From DAIOXA01 sp050949165 (GTDB lineage Bacteria; Bacillota; Proteinivoracia; UBA4975): DNA of 64,000 bases. Below are positions 50,531-59,499 of this stretch, piece after piece. The DNA lies in assembly GCA_050949165.1 (NCBI GenBank), contig JBMNFF010000014.1, positions 62,001-126,000 on the forward strand, in the 5' to 3' direction. Each line of letters begins with the position of its first letter. The stretch's first letter is position 1. The notes below the pieces were generated by a model. The model did no database searches. It was not told the origin of the DNA and was given only the letters and a program-made list of their open reading frames with translations. The position numbers and the translations under genes are program-made.

Positions 50531-50699
50531 TTATCCACAGTGTCCACAAGCTTATCCCCACTTTTTTGCGCATATTTCAGGGGGTTACCGGGCTTATCCA
50601 CATAACCCACAGGTTATTCACATAATTCCCGGGAGTTATCCACAATTTCTGTAACACTTGTGTGACAAGGGCAGTGCAACATTATCCCCATTATCCACA
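50531..50699 (+). promoter_or_regulatory. Cluster of DnaA-box-like 9-mers
   Basis: Perfect TTATCCACA at 50531, 50594, 50636 and 50691, TTATTCACA at 50614, and near-matches TTATCCCCA at 50552 and 50682, all on the plus strand. A further TTTTCCACA at 50726 lies in the end of tsaD. Start-to-start distances are 21, 42, 20, 22, 46 and 9 bases, several near whole helical turns. It fills the gap upstream of lgt. No dnaA, dnaN or rpmH is in the window, so a DnaA-titration or regulatory site is more likely than the main origin. Confidence 0.75.
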
Positions 50700-50718
50700 G
50701 GTTTACATAGGACAAAAT

Positions 50719-51738
50719 CTAAGAGTTTTCCACAGCCTTCGCCAAATCGAGATAAGGTACAGCATTTAACGACATCCCGCTGTGTCGATTTCGGGCGTAC
50801 TGGGGCCAGGCCGCGGCGGCAATCATGGCTGCGTTGTCGGTGCATAGTTCCGGCGCGGGAATGCGCAGGGGCACCCCCTCTTCCGCCGCCAAATCTTCCA
50901 GAGCGCGGCGCAACTGGCCGTTGGCTGCAACTCCCCCGGCCATTAGCAGGGTTTTGGGCCGCATCCGCTCCACAGCCATGGCGGTCTTTTCCACCAGGAC
51001 ATCCACCACCGCCGCCTGAAAGGAAGCGGCGACATCCGCTTTATCCACCGCCAGCCCCCGCTGGCGGAGGTTGTGGACATGGTTCATGACCGCCGTCTTG
51101 AGGCCACTGAAGCTGAAATCCAGGCTGCCCTCCTCCAGCATCACCCGGGGGAAGGCCAAATTGTCCCGACCCTGGCGGGCCAGTTTGTCCACCGCCGGCC
51201 CCCCGGGATAACCCAGGTCCAGAATCCGGGCCACCTTGTCAAAGGCCTCGCCGGCGGCATCGTCCCGGGTCTGGCCCAGGAGCTGAAAGTCCAGGTCTTC
51301 CCTCATGTAGATCAACTCGGTATGCCCCCCGGAAACCACCAGGCAGACCAGGGGAAATTCCACCGGTCCGTCCAGCATGTTGGCATAGATATGCCCCGCC
51401 ATGTGGTTGACGGCAATCAGGGGCTTGCCCAGGGCCCAGGCCAGGGCCTTGGCGGTGGAAACGCCGATGAGCAGGGCCCCCACCAGGCCAGGCCCTTGGG
51501 TTACCGCCACGGCATCGATGCCGTCCCAAACCAGGTCTGCCTGGGCCAGGGCCTGGCGCACCAGGGGATTCAGGGCCAGGAGGTGTTGCCGAGAAGCGAT
51601 TTCCGGCACCACGCCGCCGAAGCGGGCGTGGGTCTCAATCTGGGAGGCCACCTGGTTGGCCAGAATCTCCCGGCCCCGGGCGACTATGGCCACGGCGGTT
51701 TCATCACAGGAAGTCTCGATTGCCAGGATATTAGCCAT
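50719..51738 (-). CDS. tsaD: tRNA N6-threonylcarbamoyladenosine transferase TsaD
   Basis: 339 residues from ATG 51738 (AAAGGAGC upstream, overlapping the rimI stop). Kae1/Qri7 family: LAIETSCDETAVA near the N-terminus, iron ligands His112 and His116 in NHMAGHIYAN, SGGHTEL, and the late GGVAANGQLR. It transfers threonylcarbamoyl to A37 of ANN-decoding tRNAs, working with the TsaB and TsaE proteins encoded just upstream. Confidence 0.96.
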   Translation of the reverse strand: MANILAIETSCDETAVAIVARGREILANQVASQIETHARFGGVVPEIASRQHLLALNPLVRQALAQADLVWDGIDAVAVTQGPGLVGALLIGVSTAKALAWALGKPLIAVNHMAGHIYANMLDGPVEFPLVCLVVSGGHTELIYMREDLDFQLLGQTRDDAAGEAFDKVARILDLGYPGGPAVDKLARQGRDNLAFPRVMLEEGSLDFSFSGLKTAVMNHVHNLRQRGLAVDKADVAASFQAAVVDVLVEKTAMAVERMRPKTLLMAGGVAANGQLRRALEDLAAEEGVPLRIPAPELCTDNAAMIAAAAWPQYARNRHSGMSLNAVPYLDLAKAVENS

Positions 51739-52219
51739 GGGCCTGCTCCTTTCTGTCAAAATATGCGGCGATGTCGTATAGCCACATGATCAGCGCATCT
51801 TCGTTGTCATCGGTATAGTAACCCCGGCGCACGCCGGCCACCACAAAGCCGAAGCTCTGGTACAAGTTCTGAGCGGCGACGTTGCTGCGCCGCACTTCCA
51901 GGGTGATGCTCCTGGCCCCTTGGCTCAGGGAGATGCGGAGCAACTCCTCCATAAGCTTGCGGCCGATGCCATGGCGCCGCCATTCCGGAGCCACGGCGAT
52001 GTTGGTGATATGGGACTCGTCCAGCACCAGCCAGGTCCCGGCATAGCCTGCCACCGCTTCCCCTGCCAGAGCCACGATGTAGGTGGCATAGGGATTGCTT
52101 ACCAGCTCCCGGTAGAAGGTGCCCTTGCTCCAAGGAGCGGTAAAGCAAGCTTGTTCAATCTCCATAACCCGATCCAAATGCAAGGGGGTCATGGCCGCGA
52201 TGTCGATGTCAACAGCCAT
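51731..52219 (-). CDS. rimI: Ribosomal protein S18 N-acetyltransferase RimI-type
   Basis: 162 residues, GNAT fold with the acetyl-CoA motif NIAVAPEWRRHGIGRKLM (about 72-89) and the RimI-like LEVRRSNVAAQNLYQSFGF (about 104-122). In many bacteria it is encoded between tsaB and tsaD, as here. Overlaps both neighbours. Confidence 0.9.
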   Translation of the reverse strand: MAVDIDIAAMTPLHLDRVMEIEQACFTAPWSKGTFYRELVSNPYATYIVALAGEAVAGYAGTWLVLDESHITNIAVAPEWRRHGIGRKLMEELLRISLSQGARSITLEVRRSNVAAQNLYQSFGFVVAGVRRGYYTDDNEDALIMWLYDIAAYFDRKEQAHG

Positions 52220-52910
52220 GGCCCACCCCCTGCTTTCGCCGCAGCTGCAGTTCGGCCTGGGATTCCCGGAGATAGAGGGGCGTCAGCTGGTCCACGGGAA
52301 TGGCCGGGAGATGCCGGGCAAGGTCGGCCAGGGCCGCCGCCCGGGTCCCCGCCAGGTGCAAAGGCGCCCCCTTAGCCTGGGCCAAGACCCCTTGGGCAGA
52401 AGGCAGGACCAGGTCGACGGCATCGCCACAGAACCATATGGACTCTTGGTATCCCTTAAGGCTCTGCACAAGGTCGTCAATGGACATGGCCTGCTCCGGC
52501 AGAAGGGCCTGGGGCACCGGCTCGGCGCCAGTCCGGAACAGGGCGGTGTACACCTGCTCCCGCCGGGCATTGAGCACCGGACAGACCAGCCCACCGCCGC
52601 CAAAATTATGAGCCAGGACCTGCAAGGAAGAAACACCCACCACTGGCAAGTCCAGGGCAAGGCCAAGACCCTTGACGGTGGCCATGCCAATGCGCAAGCC
52701 GGTAAAGGAACCGGGGCCCCGGGTCACAGCCAAGAGTTCTAAATCTGCCGGCGTCAATCCCGTCTCCTGGAACAGCATATCCACCAAGGGCATGAGGCGC
52801 TGGGAATGGGTGCGAGGGATATTGGTAATTATCTCCGCCAGCAGCCTGGCTCCCCGGGCCAAGGCAACACTGCACACCGCCGTAGTGGTATCAATTGCCA
52901 GGGTCAACAC
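52209..52910 (-). CDS. tsaB: tRNA threonylcarbamoyladenosine biosynthesis protein TsaB
   Basis: 233 residues, from GTG 52910 (or the adjacent TTG). ASKHA-fold partner of TsaD: LAIDTTTAVCSVAL at the start, RTHSQRLMPLVD, and VTRGPGSFTGLRIGMATVKGL (about 63-83). It holds TsaD and TsaE in the complex and has no known catalysis. Overlaps the tsaE end by 20 bases. Confidence 0.94.
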   Translation of the reverse strand: MLTLAIDTTTAVCSVALARGARLLAEIITNIPRTHSQRLMPLVDMLFQETGLTPADLELLAVTRGPGSFTGLRIGMATVKGLGLALDLPVVGVSSLQVLAHNFGGGGLVCPVLNARREQVYTALFRTGAEPVPQALLPEQAMSIDDLVQSLKGYQESIWFCGDAVDLVLPSAQGVLAQAKGAPLHLAGTRAAALADLARHLPAIPVDQLTPLYLRESQAELQLRRKQGVGHGC

Positions 52911-53361
52911 TGTCCATCAGCTCCTCGACGAGTTTCGCATGCATGGGCCCCCTGGGCGCAAAGGATATAGCCCTCTCCTGGGGCCCTTTGGGTTCCAGAA
53001 AAATCTGCAGGTGATCCCGGGGCAAGAACTCCCGGGCCCGCTCTCCCCATTCCAGGGCGCAGACCCCGCCGGCGGCCAGGTACTCCTCCAGGCCCAACTC
53101 CCACAGCTCCTCGGGATCATCCAGCCGGTAGAGGTCAAAGTGAAACAAGGGCAAGCGCCCGCGGTATTCTTTGACTATGGTGAAGGTAGGGCTATTGACC
53201 ACACCGGTAATGCCCAGTCCCAAGGCCAGACCCTGGACAAAGCTGGTCTTGCCGGCGCCCAGGGGCCCGGCTAATATCAGGACCGTCCCCGGCTGGGCCA
53301 GCTGTCCCAGGGCTTGGGCCAGCGCCAGGGTCTTCCGGGGACCGGCAGATATCATTTGCAT
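52891..53361 (-). CDS. tsaE: tRNA threonylcarbamoyladenosine biosynthesis ATPase TsaE
   Basis: 156 residues, P-loop GPLGAGKT (residues 32-39), followed by SPTFTIVKEYRG and HFDLYRL, all standard for TsaE. It drives turnover of the TsaBD complex. First gene of the tsaE-tsaB-rimI-tsaD operon; GGAG lies before the ATG. Upstream bases 53362-53596 contain no gene or convincing signal that I can see. Confidence 0.95.
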   Translation of the reverse strand: MQMISAGPRKTLALAQALGQLAQPGTVLILAGPLGAGKTSFVQGLALGLGITGVVNSPTFTIVKEYRGRLPLFHFDLYRLDDPEELWELGLEEYLAAGGVCALEWGERAREFLPRDHLQIFLEPKGPQERAISFAPRGPMHAKLVEELMDSVDPGN

Positions 53362-53596
53362 ACAATCAACTCCTGCGCCAATTTAGAGATATTATATCAC
53401 AGCGCCGGCAAAATACCGTATACCAAGTTACCACAAGTCTGCCTCTACTGCCCGCTGTTATTCATCGCCGGTGGCGCCTCAGCGGAGCAAAATGGGCACT
53501 CTTGTTAATCGAGACTGAACCCAGACAGGGTTTCCTCCGCGCCCAAGCAAATGCCAAAAAAGAGGAGGTAAGGCAACCGTTTATAAGATTCCATAG

Positions 53597-53622
53597 TAAA
53601 ACCGGGGCAAAAGCCCCGGTTA
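53597..53622 (-). terminator. Terminator of the amidohydrolase pair
   Basis: ACCGGGGC-AAAA-GCCCCGGT (53601-53620) with TTTTACT on the minus strand, just after the stop at 53626. Confidence 0.75.
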
Positions 53623-53625
53623 AAT

Positions 53626-54804
53626 TTAGCCTTCCTTTGGATAGACGACTTGACCATCGATGATGGTATAGAGCACTTGGGAGAGGTAGTCGAAGGGGTG
53701 GCCGTCGACGATGACCAGGTCGGCATCCTTGCCCTTCTCGATACTGCCCACCCGGTCCTCGACGCCCAGGATTTTGGCGGCGTTGATGGTGATGCAGCGC
53801 AGGACATCGTAATCGTCCATGCCCGTCTCCCGGACCACGGCTGCCGCAGCGTGGAGGAGCTCATAGATACTGAGGACGGGATGGTCGGTGGTCAGGGCCA
53901 CGGTCATGCCTGCCTCGCTGAGGACTTTCACCGTCTCCAGGGTCTTGTTCTGGGTCTCCACCTTGCCGGGGTTGCCCAGGGAAGGCCCGACGGTGGCCGG
54001 GAAGCCCGTGGCCGCCACCTTGTCGGCAATCAAATGGGCTTCGCTGGCGTGCTCCAGGGTGAGGTCGATGTCGAATTCCCTGGCAATCCTCAGAGCCGTG
54101 GCGATGTCATCGGCCCGGTGGGCATGCATGCGGATGGGAATTTCCTTCTTGAGGACGGGAATCAGGGCCTCTAATTTTAAGTCCCGGGGGGGGAGCTTCT
54201 CGGAGTCGCCCCCCGCCCGCTCGATTTTGTCCATGTAGTTCCCGGCTGCCACCAAAGCCTCCCGCAGCAGGGCGGCGCTGGCCATGCGGGTGCTGGGCAT
54301 CTTCTTCTGGCTGGAGTAAATCCGCTTGGGATTCTCGCCCAGGGCGGCTTTGATGCCGGCGTTCTCCCGCAGCACCCGCTGGTGGAGGAGTCCGCCGCCG
54401 GTTTTGAGGACCACGGTGCTGCCTCCCAGGATATTGGCGCTACCCGGGGTGGACATAACTGTGGTAATGCCTGCCTCCACAGCTTCCCGGAACCCGTCTT
54501 CCTCGGGGTTGATGGCGTCCAGGGCCCGGAGATGGGTGGTCACCGGCTCCGTCATCTCATTATAGTCCCGGCCTTCCCAGCCCAGTCCTTCTTCGCTGAC
54601 CCCCAGATGGGTGTGGGAATCGATGAACCCGGGGTAGACCCTGGCGCCTGCGGCATCGATGACATCGGCATCATCGGGGATTGTAATGTCGCCGATGTCG
54701 GCAATCTTGCCGTCTGCCACCAGGATTCCCCCCTGTATAGGCTCCTTCTGGGCGACGGTGTGAATCTCGGCGTTGATGATGGCCAAATATTGCTTAGCGT
54801 TCAT
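53626..54804 (-). CDS. Imidazolonepropionase-like amidohydrolase (tandem copy 2)
   Basis: 392 residues from ATG 54804. Amidohydrolase metal motifs: FIDSHTHLGV (about 58-67), RMHAHRADDIATAL (about 223-236), TLEHASEAH and the aspartate in ALTTDHPVLS. It overlaps the upstream paralogue by 11 bases, and the ribosome site lies in that overlap. Such proteins hydrolyse cyclic amides or dipeptides; the substrate is unknown. They are not near the purine region and need not share its function. Confidence 0.85.
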   Translation of the reverse strand: MNAKQYLAIINAEIHTVAQKEPIQGGILVADGKIADIGDITIPDDADVIDAAGARVYPGFIDSHTHLGVSEEGLGWEGRDYNEMTEPVTTHLRALDAINPEEDGFREAVEAGITTVMSTPGSANILGGSTVVLKTGGGLLHQRVLRENAGIKAALGENPKRIYSSQKKMPSTRMASAALLREALVAAGNYMDKIERAGGDSEKLPPRDLKLEALIPVLKKEIPIRMHAHRADDIATALRIAREFDIDLTLEHASEAHLIADKVAATGFPATVGPSLGNPGKVETQNKTLETVKVLSEAGMTVALTTDHPVLSIYELLHAAAAVVRETGMDDYDVLRCITINAAKILGVEDRVGSIEKGKDADLVIVDGHPFDYLSQVLYTIIDGQVVYPKEG

Positions 54805-55951
54805 AGACGATCTCTCCATCTATCATAGTTTTTTCCACCTGGGTCTTCCAATCAAAGGGATGACCGTTGAAGATGACGATGTCGGCGTCCTTGCCCGCCT
54901 CGATGCTGCCTACCCGGTGGGCGATGCCCATAATCTCGGCGGCATTGATGGTGATGGCCTTCAGGGCCTCTTCTTCGGGCAGTCCGGCCTTATGGGCCAG
55001 GGCTGCCTGGACGGGCAGATGCTGGACAGGGAACACGGGATGGTCGCTGGTCAACGCTACTTTAACCCCGGCCTTGTGCAGTATTCCAGGGGTCTTGAAG
55101 GTGGTGTTGAAGAGCTCGACCTTGGGGCGGCTGCCCAGGGTGGGACCGATGATGGCGGGGACGCCCTTTTCCGCCAGGAAGTCGGCGATGAGGTGCCCCT
55201 CGGTGCAGTGTTCGATACAGATATTGACGTCAAACTCTTCGGCGATGCGGATGGCGGTGGTGATGTCATCGGCCCGATGGGCATGGGCCCTGAGGGGGAT
55301 TTCCTTCTTGAGGACCTTGACCAGGACTTCCAACTTGAGGTCCCGGTCGGGTTTTTTTTCGGGGTCGTCCTTGGCCTTTTCCAGCTTATCCATGTAGTTG
55401 CGGGCGGCCACCAGGTTTTCCCGGAGGATTGCCGCCACGGCCATCCTGGTGCTGGGAGACTTCTTTTGCTCGCTGTACACCCGCTTGGGGTTTTCGCCAA
55501 AAGCGATTTTCAGGCCCAGGGGCTCCTGGATGACCATATCGTCCACCACTTGTCCCCAGGTCTTCATGGCCAATACCTGTCCCCCGATGACATTGGCGCT
55601 GCCCGGGGCCACGGCGAGGCTGGTGACTCCGCCAGCCCTCGCGCCGGCAAAGGCCTTGTCCTGGGGGTTTATGGCATCCAGGGCCCGGAGGTGGGGTGTG
55701 GCCGGATTGGTCCTCTCATTACCGTCTGCCCCTTCAAAGCCGATACCCTGCTCGAATATGCCTATATGGGTGTGGGCATCGATGATTCCCGGCAGGACAT
55801 ACTTGCCCTGAGCATCGATGACCTCTGCTTCGGCGGGCACGGCGAGATCGGCGCCTACGGCTTTGATTTTGCCGGCTTCTACCAGGATGGTTCCCCCATC
55901 CAGGATCTGCCCGGCCATGGTATAGATCTTGCCGTTGATTATTGCGCGCAT
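54794..55951 (-). CDS. Imidazolonepropionase-like amidohydrolase (tandem copy 1)
   Basis: 385 residues from ATG 55951, seven bases after AAGGAG; an ATG two codons earlier (55957) is too close to it. Motifs parallel copy 2: IIDAHTHIGIFEQG, LRAHAHRADDITTAI, CIEHCTEGH, ALTSDHPVFP. A long shared block PGSANVIGG and SEQKKSPSTRMA aligns with copy 2 without gaps, so the two are tandem paralogues. Confidence 0.86.
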   Translation of the reverse strand: MRAIINGKIYTMAGQILDGGTILVEAGKIKAVGADLAVPAEAEVIDAQGKYVLPGIIDAHTHIGIFEQGIGFEGADGNERTNPATPHLRALDAINPQDKAFAGARAGGVTSLAVAPGSANVIGGQVLAMKTWGQVVDDMVIQEPLGLKIAFGENPKRVYSEQKKSPSTRMAVAAILRENLVAARNYMDKLEKAKDDPEKKPDRDLKLEVLVKVLKKEIPLRAHAHRADDITTAIRIAEEFDVNICIEHCTEGHLIADFLAEKGVPAIIGPTLGSRPKVELFNTTFKTPGILHKAGVKVALTSDHPVFPVQHLPVQAALAHKAGLPEEEALKAITINAAEIMGIAHRVGSIEAGKDADIVIFNGHPFDWKTQVEKTMIDGEIVYER

Positions 55952-56048
55952 GTACATACTCCTTCCTGTGACTGGTATGGAATATATATTCTCGCTTGGC
56001 GAAAGAAATTCCTTTAGATTGGCTAGATACTCTCCTGCCAAAATAACC

Positions 56049-56076
56049 ACAAAAAAACAACCCGATTCGGGTTGTC
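56049..56076 (-). terminator. Terminator of the Asp23-family gene
   Basis: ACAACCCG-ATT-CGGGTTGT (56057-56075) with seven T on the minus strand. Confidence 0.85.
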
Positions 56077-56455
56077 AATCTTCCTTTTCCAGCTCATCCG
56101 GGTGAATTAACTTCTCTACCGTGATGTCCACCCTTTCTACTTCGTAACCGGTGATGGCGTTGACTTCCTTGATCACCGTATCCCTGACCTTTTCGGCCAC
56201 CTCGGGAATCACCACGCCATAGACCATGACCAGGCGCAAATCAAAGGCGACGCTGCCCGCGGCGGCCTGGTCCTCGGCATCGCTCTTCTGGACGCTGATT
56301 TTAGAACCCGCTTTGCCTGTCAGCAGGCGGCTGAGGCCGGAGAATGCACTCTTCCGCTCCTGGCGGATTACGTCCTCCACCTTCTGCAAGGCCGCCATGG
56401 CGATGTCCACAAACACTTCTTCATTGACAATCAGTTTTCCGTTAAATTTAGACAC
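56075..56455 (-). CDS. Asp23/Gls24 family envelope-stress protein
   Basis: 126 residues, the usual size of this Firmicute family. Typical stretches: KLIVNEEVFVDIAMAALQKV at the start, then FDLRLVMVYGVVIPEVAEKV (about 72-91), VIKEVNAITGYEVERVDI (about 94-111) and an acidic end. Members form cytoplasmic, membrane-linked assemblies tied to cell-envelope stress and are essential-like in some species. A TATAAT-like box is in the 90 bases upstream with a TTGAAG at slightly short spacing. Confidence 0.9.
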   Translation of the reverse strand: MSKFNGKLIVNEEVFVDIAMAALQKVEDVIRQERKSAFSGLSRLLTGKAGSKISVQKSDAEDQAAAGSVAFDLRLVMVYGVVIPEVAEKVRDTVIKEVNAITGYEVERVDITVEKLIHPDELEKED

Positions 56456-56676
56456 CCCCTTTGTATATTATATTTCGACGGCGCCTCTTCAATTCCTGCC
56501 CTCTTTCCGTCGCCCGCAAATATGGCAGCCGCCCTTTGCTCCAGCTTAGGCGGAGCTGCCAAGAGAGGACGCAGGGCACTGGCAGGGGCAGGATAGAGGC
56601 AGAGGCCAAAAATCTCTCGCCCAATGGCGCCCCTTTAGATTATTAAGCAGGAAATGAATAATATTAATGCATGGGG

Positions 56677-56706
56677 TTGACAACAGCCCCGGGTCCAGGT
56701 TATAAT
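56677..56706 (+). promoter_or_regulatory. Promoter for the 100-residue membrane protein
   Basis: TTGACA (56677-56682), 18 bases, TATAAT (56701-56706). The only notable signal in the 280-base gap after the Asp23 gene. Confidence 0.75.
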
Positions 56707-56736
56707 TTACCTGAGATAATGCGGGGAGGGTTTGCA

Positions 56737-57039
56737 TTGAGCAGTATCTATATAAACGGCCGTGAGATTACCAATCCGGTGGCCAAGTTCTTCATAAAGG
56801 CCTTGGCTTTGCTTATCGTCGGTGCAGTGCTGGCCCTGGTCTTATTCCTGGTCTTGCCCGCTGTGGGCGTCGTTGTAGTAGGCGCAGTGGGAATCGCCAT
56901 TGTCGCTGTGGTCTTGGCCCTGTTGGCTGTGCCCGTCTTTGCCGTAGGAGGGTCGGTCTTGGGTATCCTCCTGGCCCCCCTGGCTGCTCTGGGCCATGTG
57001 TTTTGCCCTCGGCGCCGGTACTATCGGGATTGGGATTAA
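56737..57039 (+). CDS. Small membrane protein, 100 residues, unknown
   Basis: Start taken at TTG 56737, six bases after GGGGAGGG; the ATG at 56719 would overlap this ribosome site. About 35 N-terminal residues are followed by two long hydrophobic stretches (about 22-48 and 50-80) rich in Val and Ala, then a basic tail (CPRRRYYRDWD). No family recognised. Strong promoter and terminator mark a monocistronic unit. Confidence 0.72.
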   Translation: MSSIYINGREITNPVAKFFIKALALLIVGAVLALVLFLVLPAVGVVVVGAVGIAIVAVVLALLAVPVFAVGGSVLGILLAPLAALGHVFCPRRRYYRDWD

Positions 57040-57048
57040 AAATCATTG

Positions 57049-57087
57049 GTAAACCCGGAGCAGTTCAAACCAGCTCCGGGTTTTCTC
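57049..57087. terminator. Bidirectional terminator
   Basis: AAACCCGGAGC (57051-57061) and GCTCCGGGTTT (57073-57083) flank an 11-base loop between convergent genes; TTTTCTC follows. Confidence 0.8.
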
Positions 57088-57091
57088 ATGC

Positions 57092-59302
57092 CTATCTGAA
57101 GATCAGGACCATACCCTGGCCTTCCACGTCCACGCTTTCAGAAGCGTCTCCGACAACCAGTATATAGCTTTCCCCATACTTATAGGCCCGGAATACATTG
57201 GTAACCGCTGCCGGCAACGGTGCCCCTCCTACGGAAATGGTGCCGCTCCTGCCTGGATAAAACCAATTTTCAGCGAAGAACAGCGCCGGTATTTCAACCC
57301 TCCCCCGCTGGGAGTTGCAGGCAATGGTTACATCCTCATACCAGGTCTGAGGGTCTCTGAGGACATCAGCCTTGGCGCCGGCAGGATCCAGAACTATCCG
57401 GGCCTCAAATCCGCCACCCTTTGTCTGGGGAGTAGATAATGACACTTCGGCATACACCTTGTCATTACACATTGCCGCCCACCCAATAGTATGTGCTTCC
57501 CACTGGTCCAGGAGCTTGGTCTTCTTGCCCTGGGAGTCTGTGTAGAACATGGCGTAATCCTCAATTGACAATTCCCCGCCACCGGGGAGGGAAACCTTGC
57601 TGCTGCCTCCGCCGTACTGGACGGTCAAGACTTCACCTGCGCTGTTGCCTGCTTGATCTACTAAGTGTTCTTCTTCCCTGGGCTCATCCAAGTCGTCTGA
57701 GATGTCAGACCTGTGAATATAGAAGAGATCGGTGCCGGGCACATGGGTTGCCGATGAACGCCAAGGGGTTTCGGTCAAAGTCTTTGTACTCAGGTCATAG
57801 CTGTAATAAAAGGGAGAGCTCCAGATTCCATACATCGTTCCCCGCAAGACACATAGGGAGATGGCGAGCTCGGTGGGAGATTCCCAGGTTGCCCGGGGGG
57901 CGAAGACGACTTCGTCGCCATGCTTGCCCTCCAGAGCCACAGGCAGTACGTGCTTCTCTAATTCTGCCCCCTCCGGCGAATAAATGATGAGCTCCGATGC
58001 CGGGTTGCCGGCCTTGAGCAGGGCAAACCTGTCCCCTCGGGGCGACCAGCTTCCCCAGCCTCCCGGGTACTTGGTAAGCTTGCCCGTAGCAAAGTTCAGT
58101 AAACACTGCCCGTCTTCGCCATCGATGAGGGCGGCCGGGGCAAGGGGCGAAATGTCCATTCCCCAAAAGGTATCAAAATGGAGGGACTCCTTGAGTTTCA
58201 GCTTGCTTTTCGGGATTACAATATCCTTGACGGCCAGAAAGTCCCCGAATACGTGATAAATGGAGTCCAAACGCTCAAGCAAATTCAAATCTGCCTGGGA
58301 AATATCCAGGGCCGGCGCCACCAGGTAAACCAGGTCAACATCCGGTCTCGCGCCAAGGGCGGAGACCAGGTCGGCAAGCCTGTCCTCCCACTGCCGCTTT
58401 CCCACCTGGGCCAAGACCTCGAGGATTACCCGACTGTGGGGGGCTGAATTGCTGTCCCGTTTGTCATAGAGGAGGCCGAGGACCTCATCCTTCATCTCGG
58501 AGTTCAATTTTGCCAGCACCTGGGGAGCCCGGGCGGCCACATCCAAGCCCAATGGATTTTGCCAACCCGGCTCCAAGCCCTGAACCAGGAAAGCGGCCCA
58601 GAGCTGCCAGTACAGTCCCAGGGGGTCATTTTCGGCATCGAGACTTTCCAGGGCAGCGAGTTTATCCCCGTCCAGTTTCTGCTCCCAACACGCCTTCCAC
58701 AGTTCCACATAGAGCGCAGTGGCACTGTACTCTTCTCTTCTTGCCAGCCGCTCGGGGAAAACCGGTAACACAGGGGGAGTTCTCCCCTCAACCGGTAGCG
58801 AGGCCTTCCAGGCCGCACTTGCCAATAATACTGTCATGAACTTCTCCCTGGCCTGCTCGGTGAGCTCCCAGCGGGCAAATACCCTTTCGGCGTATTTTGC
58901 CGCTTCCCAGTGCGGAGTGTTGACGTATGCGCCGGCCATGGCCTCGTTTAAATCGGCCTGAGGATCCAGCTTCAGGACCTCTTCCTCCAGCCAAAACACC
59001 GCCTCTCCCAAGCTCTCCCGGGCAATATAGTCCTTACTGCCCCGAATGAACAGCTCCGCCACACCCTGGACATGGGCCCAAGTATGTATATCCTGGAGAA
59101 CCGAAAAGATGAGCTCAGCGTCTGCGGATTCCATGGCCAAGTCCAGCATTTCTTCCGCAGTCGAAGCGCTCGGTTTTTTGGCCATGGCCTGCTTGAGTTC
59201 AGCTATTGCTTCCTCTGGGCTGGAGGGTTGTGGGGAACAGGCCGTCAGCCCGCTAAGGAGCACAAGCAATACCAGCGCCCAGACGAGTTTCTTCCCAAGC
59301 AT
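57092..59302 (-). CDS. Large lipoprotein, 736 residues, unknown
   Basis: Signal peptide with lipobox LTAC (Cys22), then SPQPSSPEEAI. Residues about 25-330 are helical and TPR-like in character (many Ala/Leu/Glu blocks: EEMLDLAMESADAELIFSVL). Residues about 370-736 look like beta-propeller sequence (GSWSPRGDRFALLKAG, YSYDLSTKTLTETPW, VTIACNSQRGRVEI). It would be anchored outside the membrane and may bind a partner or polymer. No named family recognised. GAGAGGAGGG precedes the ATG. Single-gene unit. Confidence 0.78.
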   Translation of the reverse strand: MLGKKLVWALVLLVLLSGLTACSPQPSSPEEAIAELKQAMAKKPSASTAEEMLDLAMESADAELIFSVLQDIHTWAHVQGVAELFIRGSKDYIARESLGEAVFWLEEEVLKLDPQADLNEAMAGAYVNTPHWEAAKYAERVFARWELTEQAREKFMTVLLASAAWKASLPVEGRTPPVLPVFPERLARREEYSATALYVELWKACWEQKLDGDKLAALESLDAENDPLGLYWQLWAAFLVQGLEPGWQNPLGLDVAARAPQVLAKLNSEMKDEVLGLLYDKRDSNSAPHSRVILEVLAQVGKRQWEDRLADLVSALGARPDVDLVYLVAPALDISQADLNLLERLDSIYHVFGDFLAVKDIVIPKSKLKLKESLHFDTFWGMDISPLAPAALIDGEDGQCLLNFATGKLTKYPGGWGSWSPRGDRFALLKAGNPASELIIYSPEGAELEKHVLPVALEGKHGDEVVFAPRATWESPTELAISLCVLRGTMYGIWSSPFYYSYDLSTKTLTETPWRSSATHVPGTDLFYIHRSDISDDLDEPREEEHLVDQAGNSAGEVLTVQYGGGSSKVSLPGGGELSIEDYAMFYTDSQGKKTKLLDQWEAHTIGWAAMCNDKVYAEVSLSTPQTKGGGFEARIVLDPAGAKADVLRDPQTWYEDVTIACNSQRGRVEIPALFFAENWFYPGRSGTISVGGAPLPAAVTNVFRAYKYGESYILVVGDASESVDVEGQGMVLIFR

Positions 59303-59401
59303 CGTTGCCCTCCTCTCTGTTTCAATTTATGCCAGTGAAAAGAATTTGTCCGCAAGGGGTCTTAATTCCTTTTAGTTTTCTGTCCTTTCCAAATAAAAGA
59401 T

Positions 59402-59495
59402 AAACGCTCCCGGAAGGCGAGAGCGTTTTCCTGACTCTTACAAATCGCGACGCGGCAATGAAACCAGATAAAAAATAGAGGCGGTAACCCGCCTC
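59402..59495 (-). terminator. Two hairpins; the second is the terminator of the NIF3-family gene
   Basis: AAACGCTC...GAGCGTTT (59402-59428) and GAGGCGG-TAAC-CCGCCTC (59478-59495), the latter followed on the minus strand by TATTTTTTATC. The first hairpin has no clear gene and may serve either strand. Confidence 0.65.
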
Positions 59496-59499
59496 ATAT

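Noticed and set aside
50485..50718. Chromosomal replication origin oriC
   Set aside because: DnaA-box cluster is real, but no dnaA, dnaN, rpmH or clear AT-rich unwinding region is present, so it is reported only as a DnaA-box cluster.
53362..53596. Small gene in the gap between tsaE and the amidohydrolase pair
   Set aside because: Short frames exist on both strands, but none has a ribosome site, promoter or protein-like composition.
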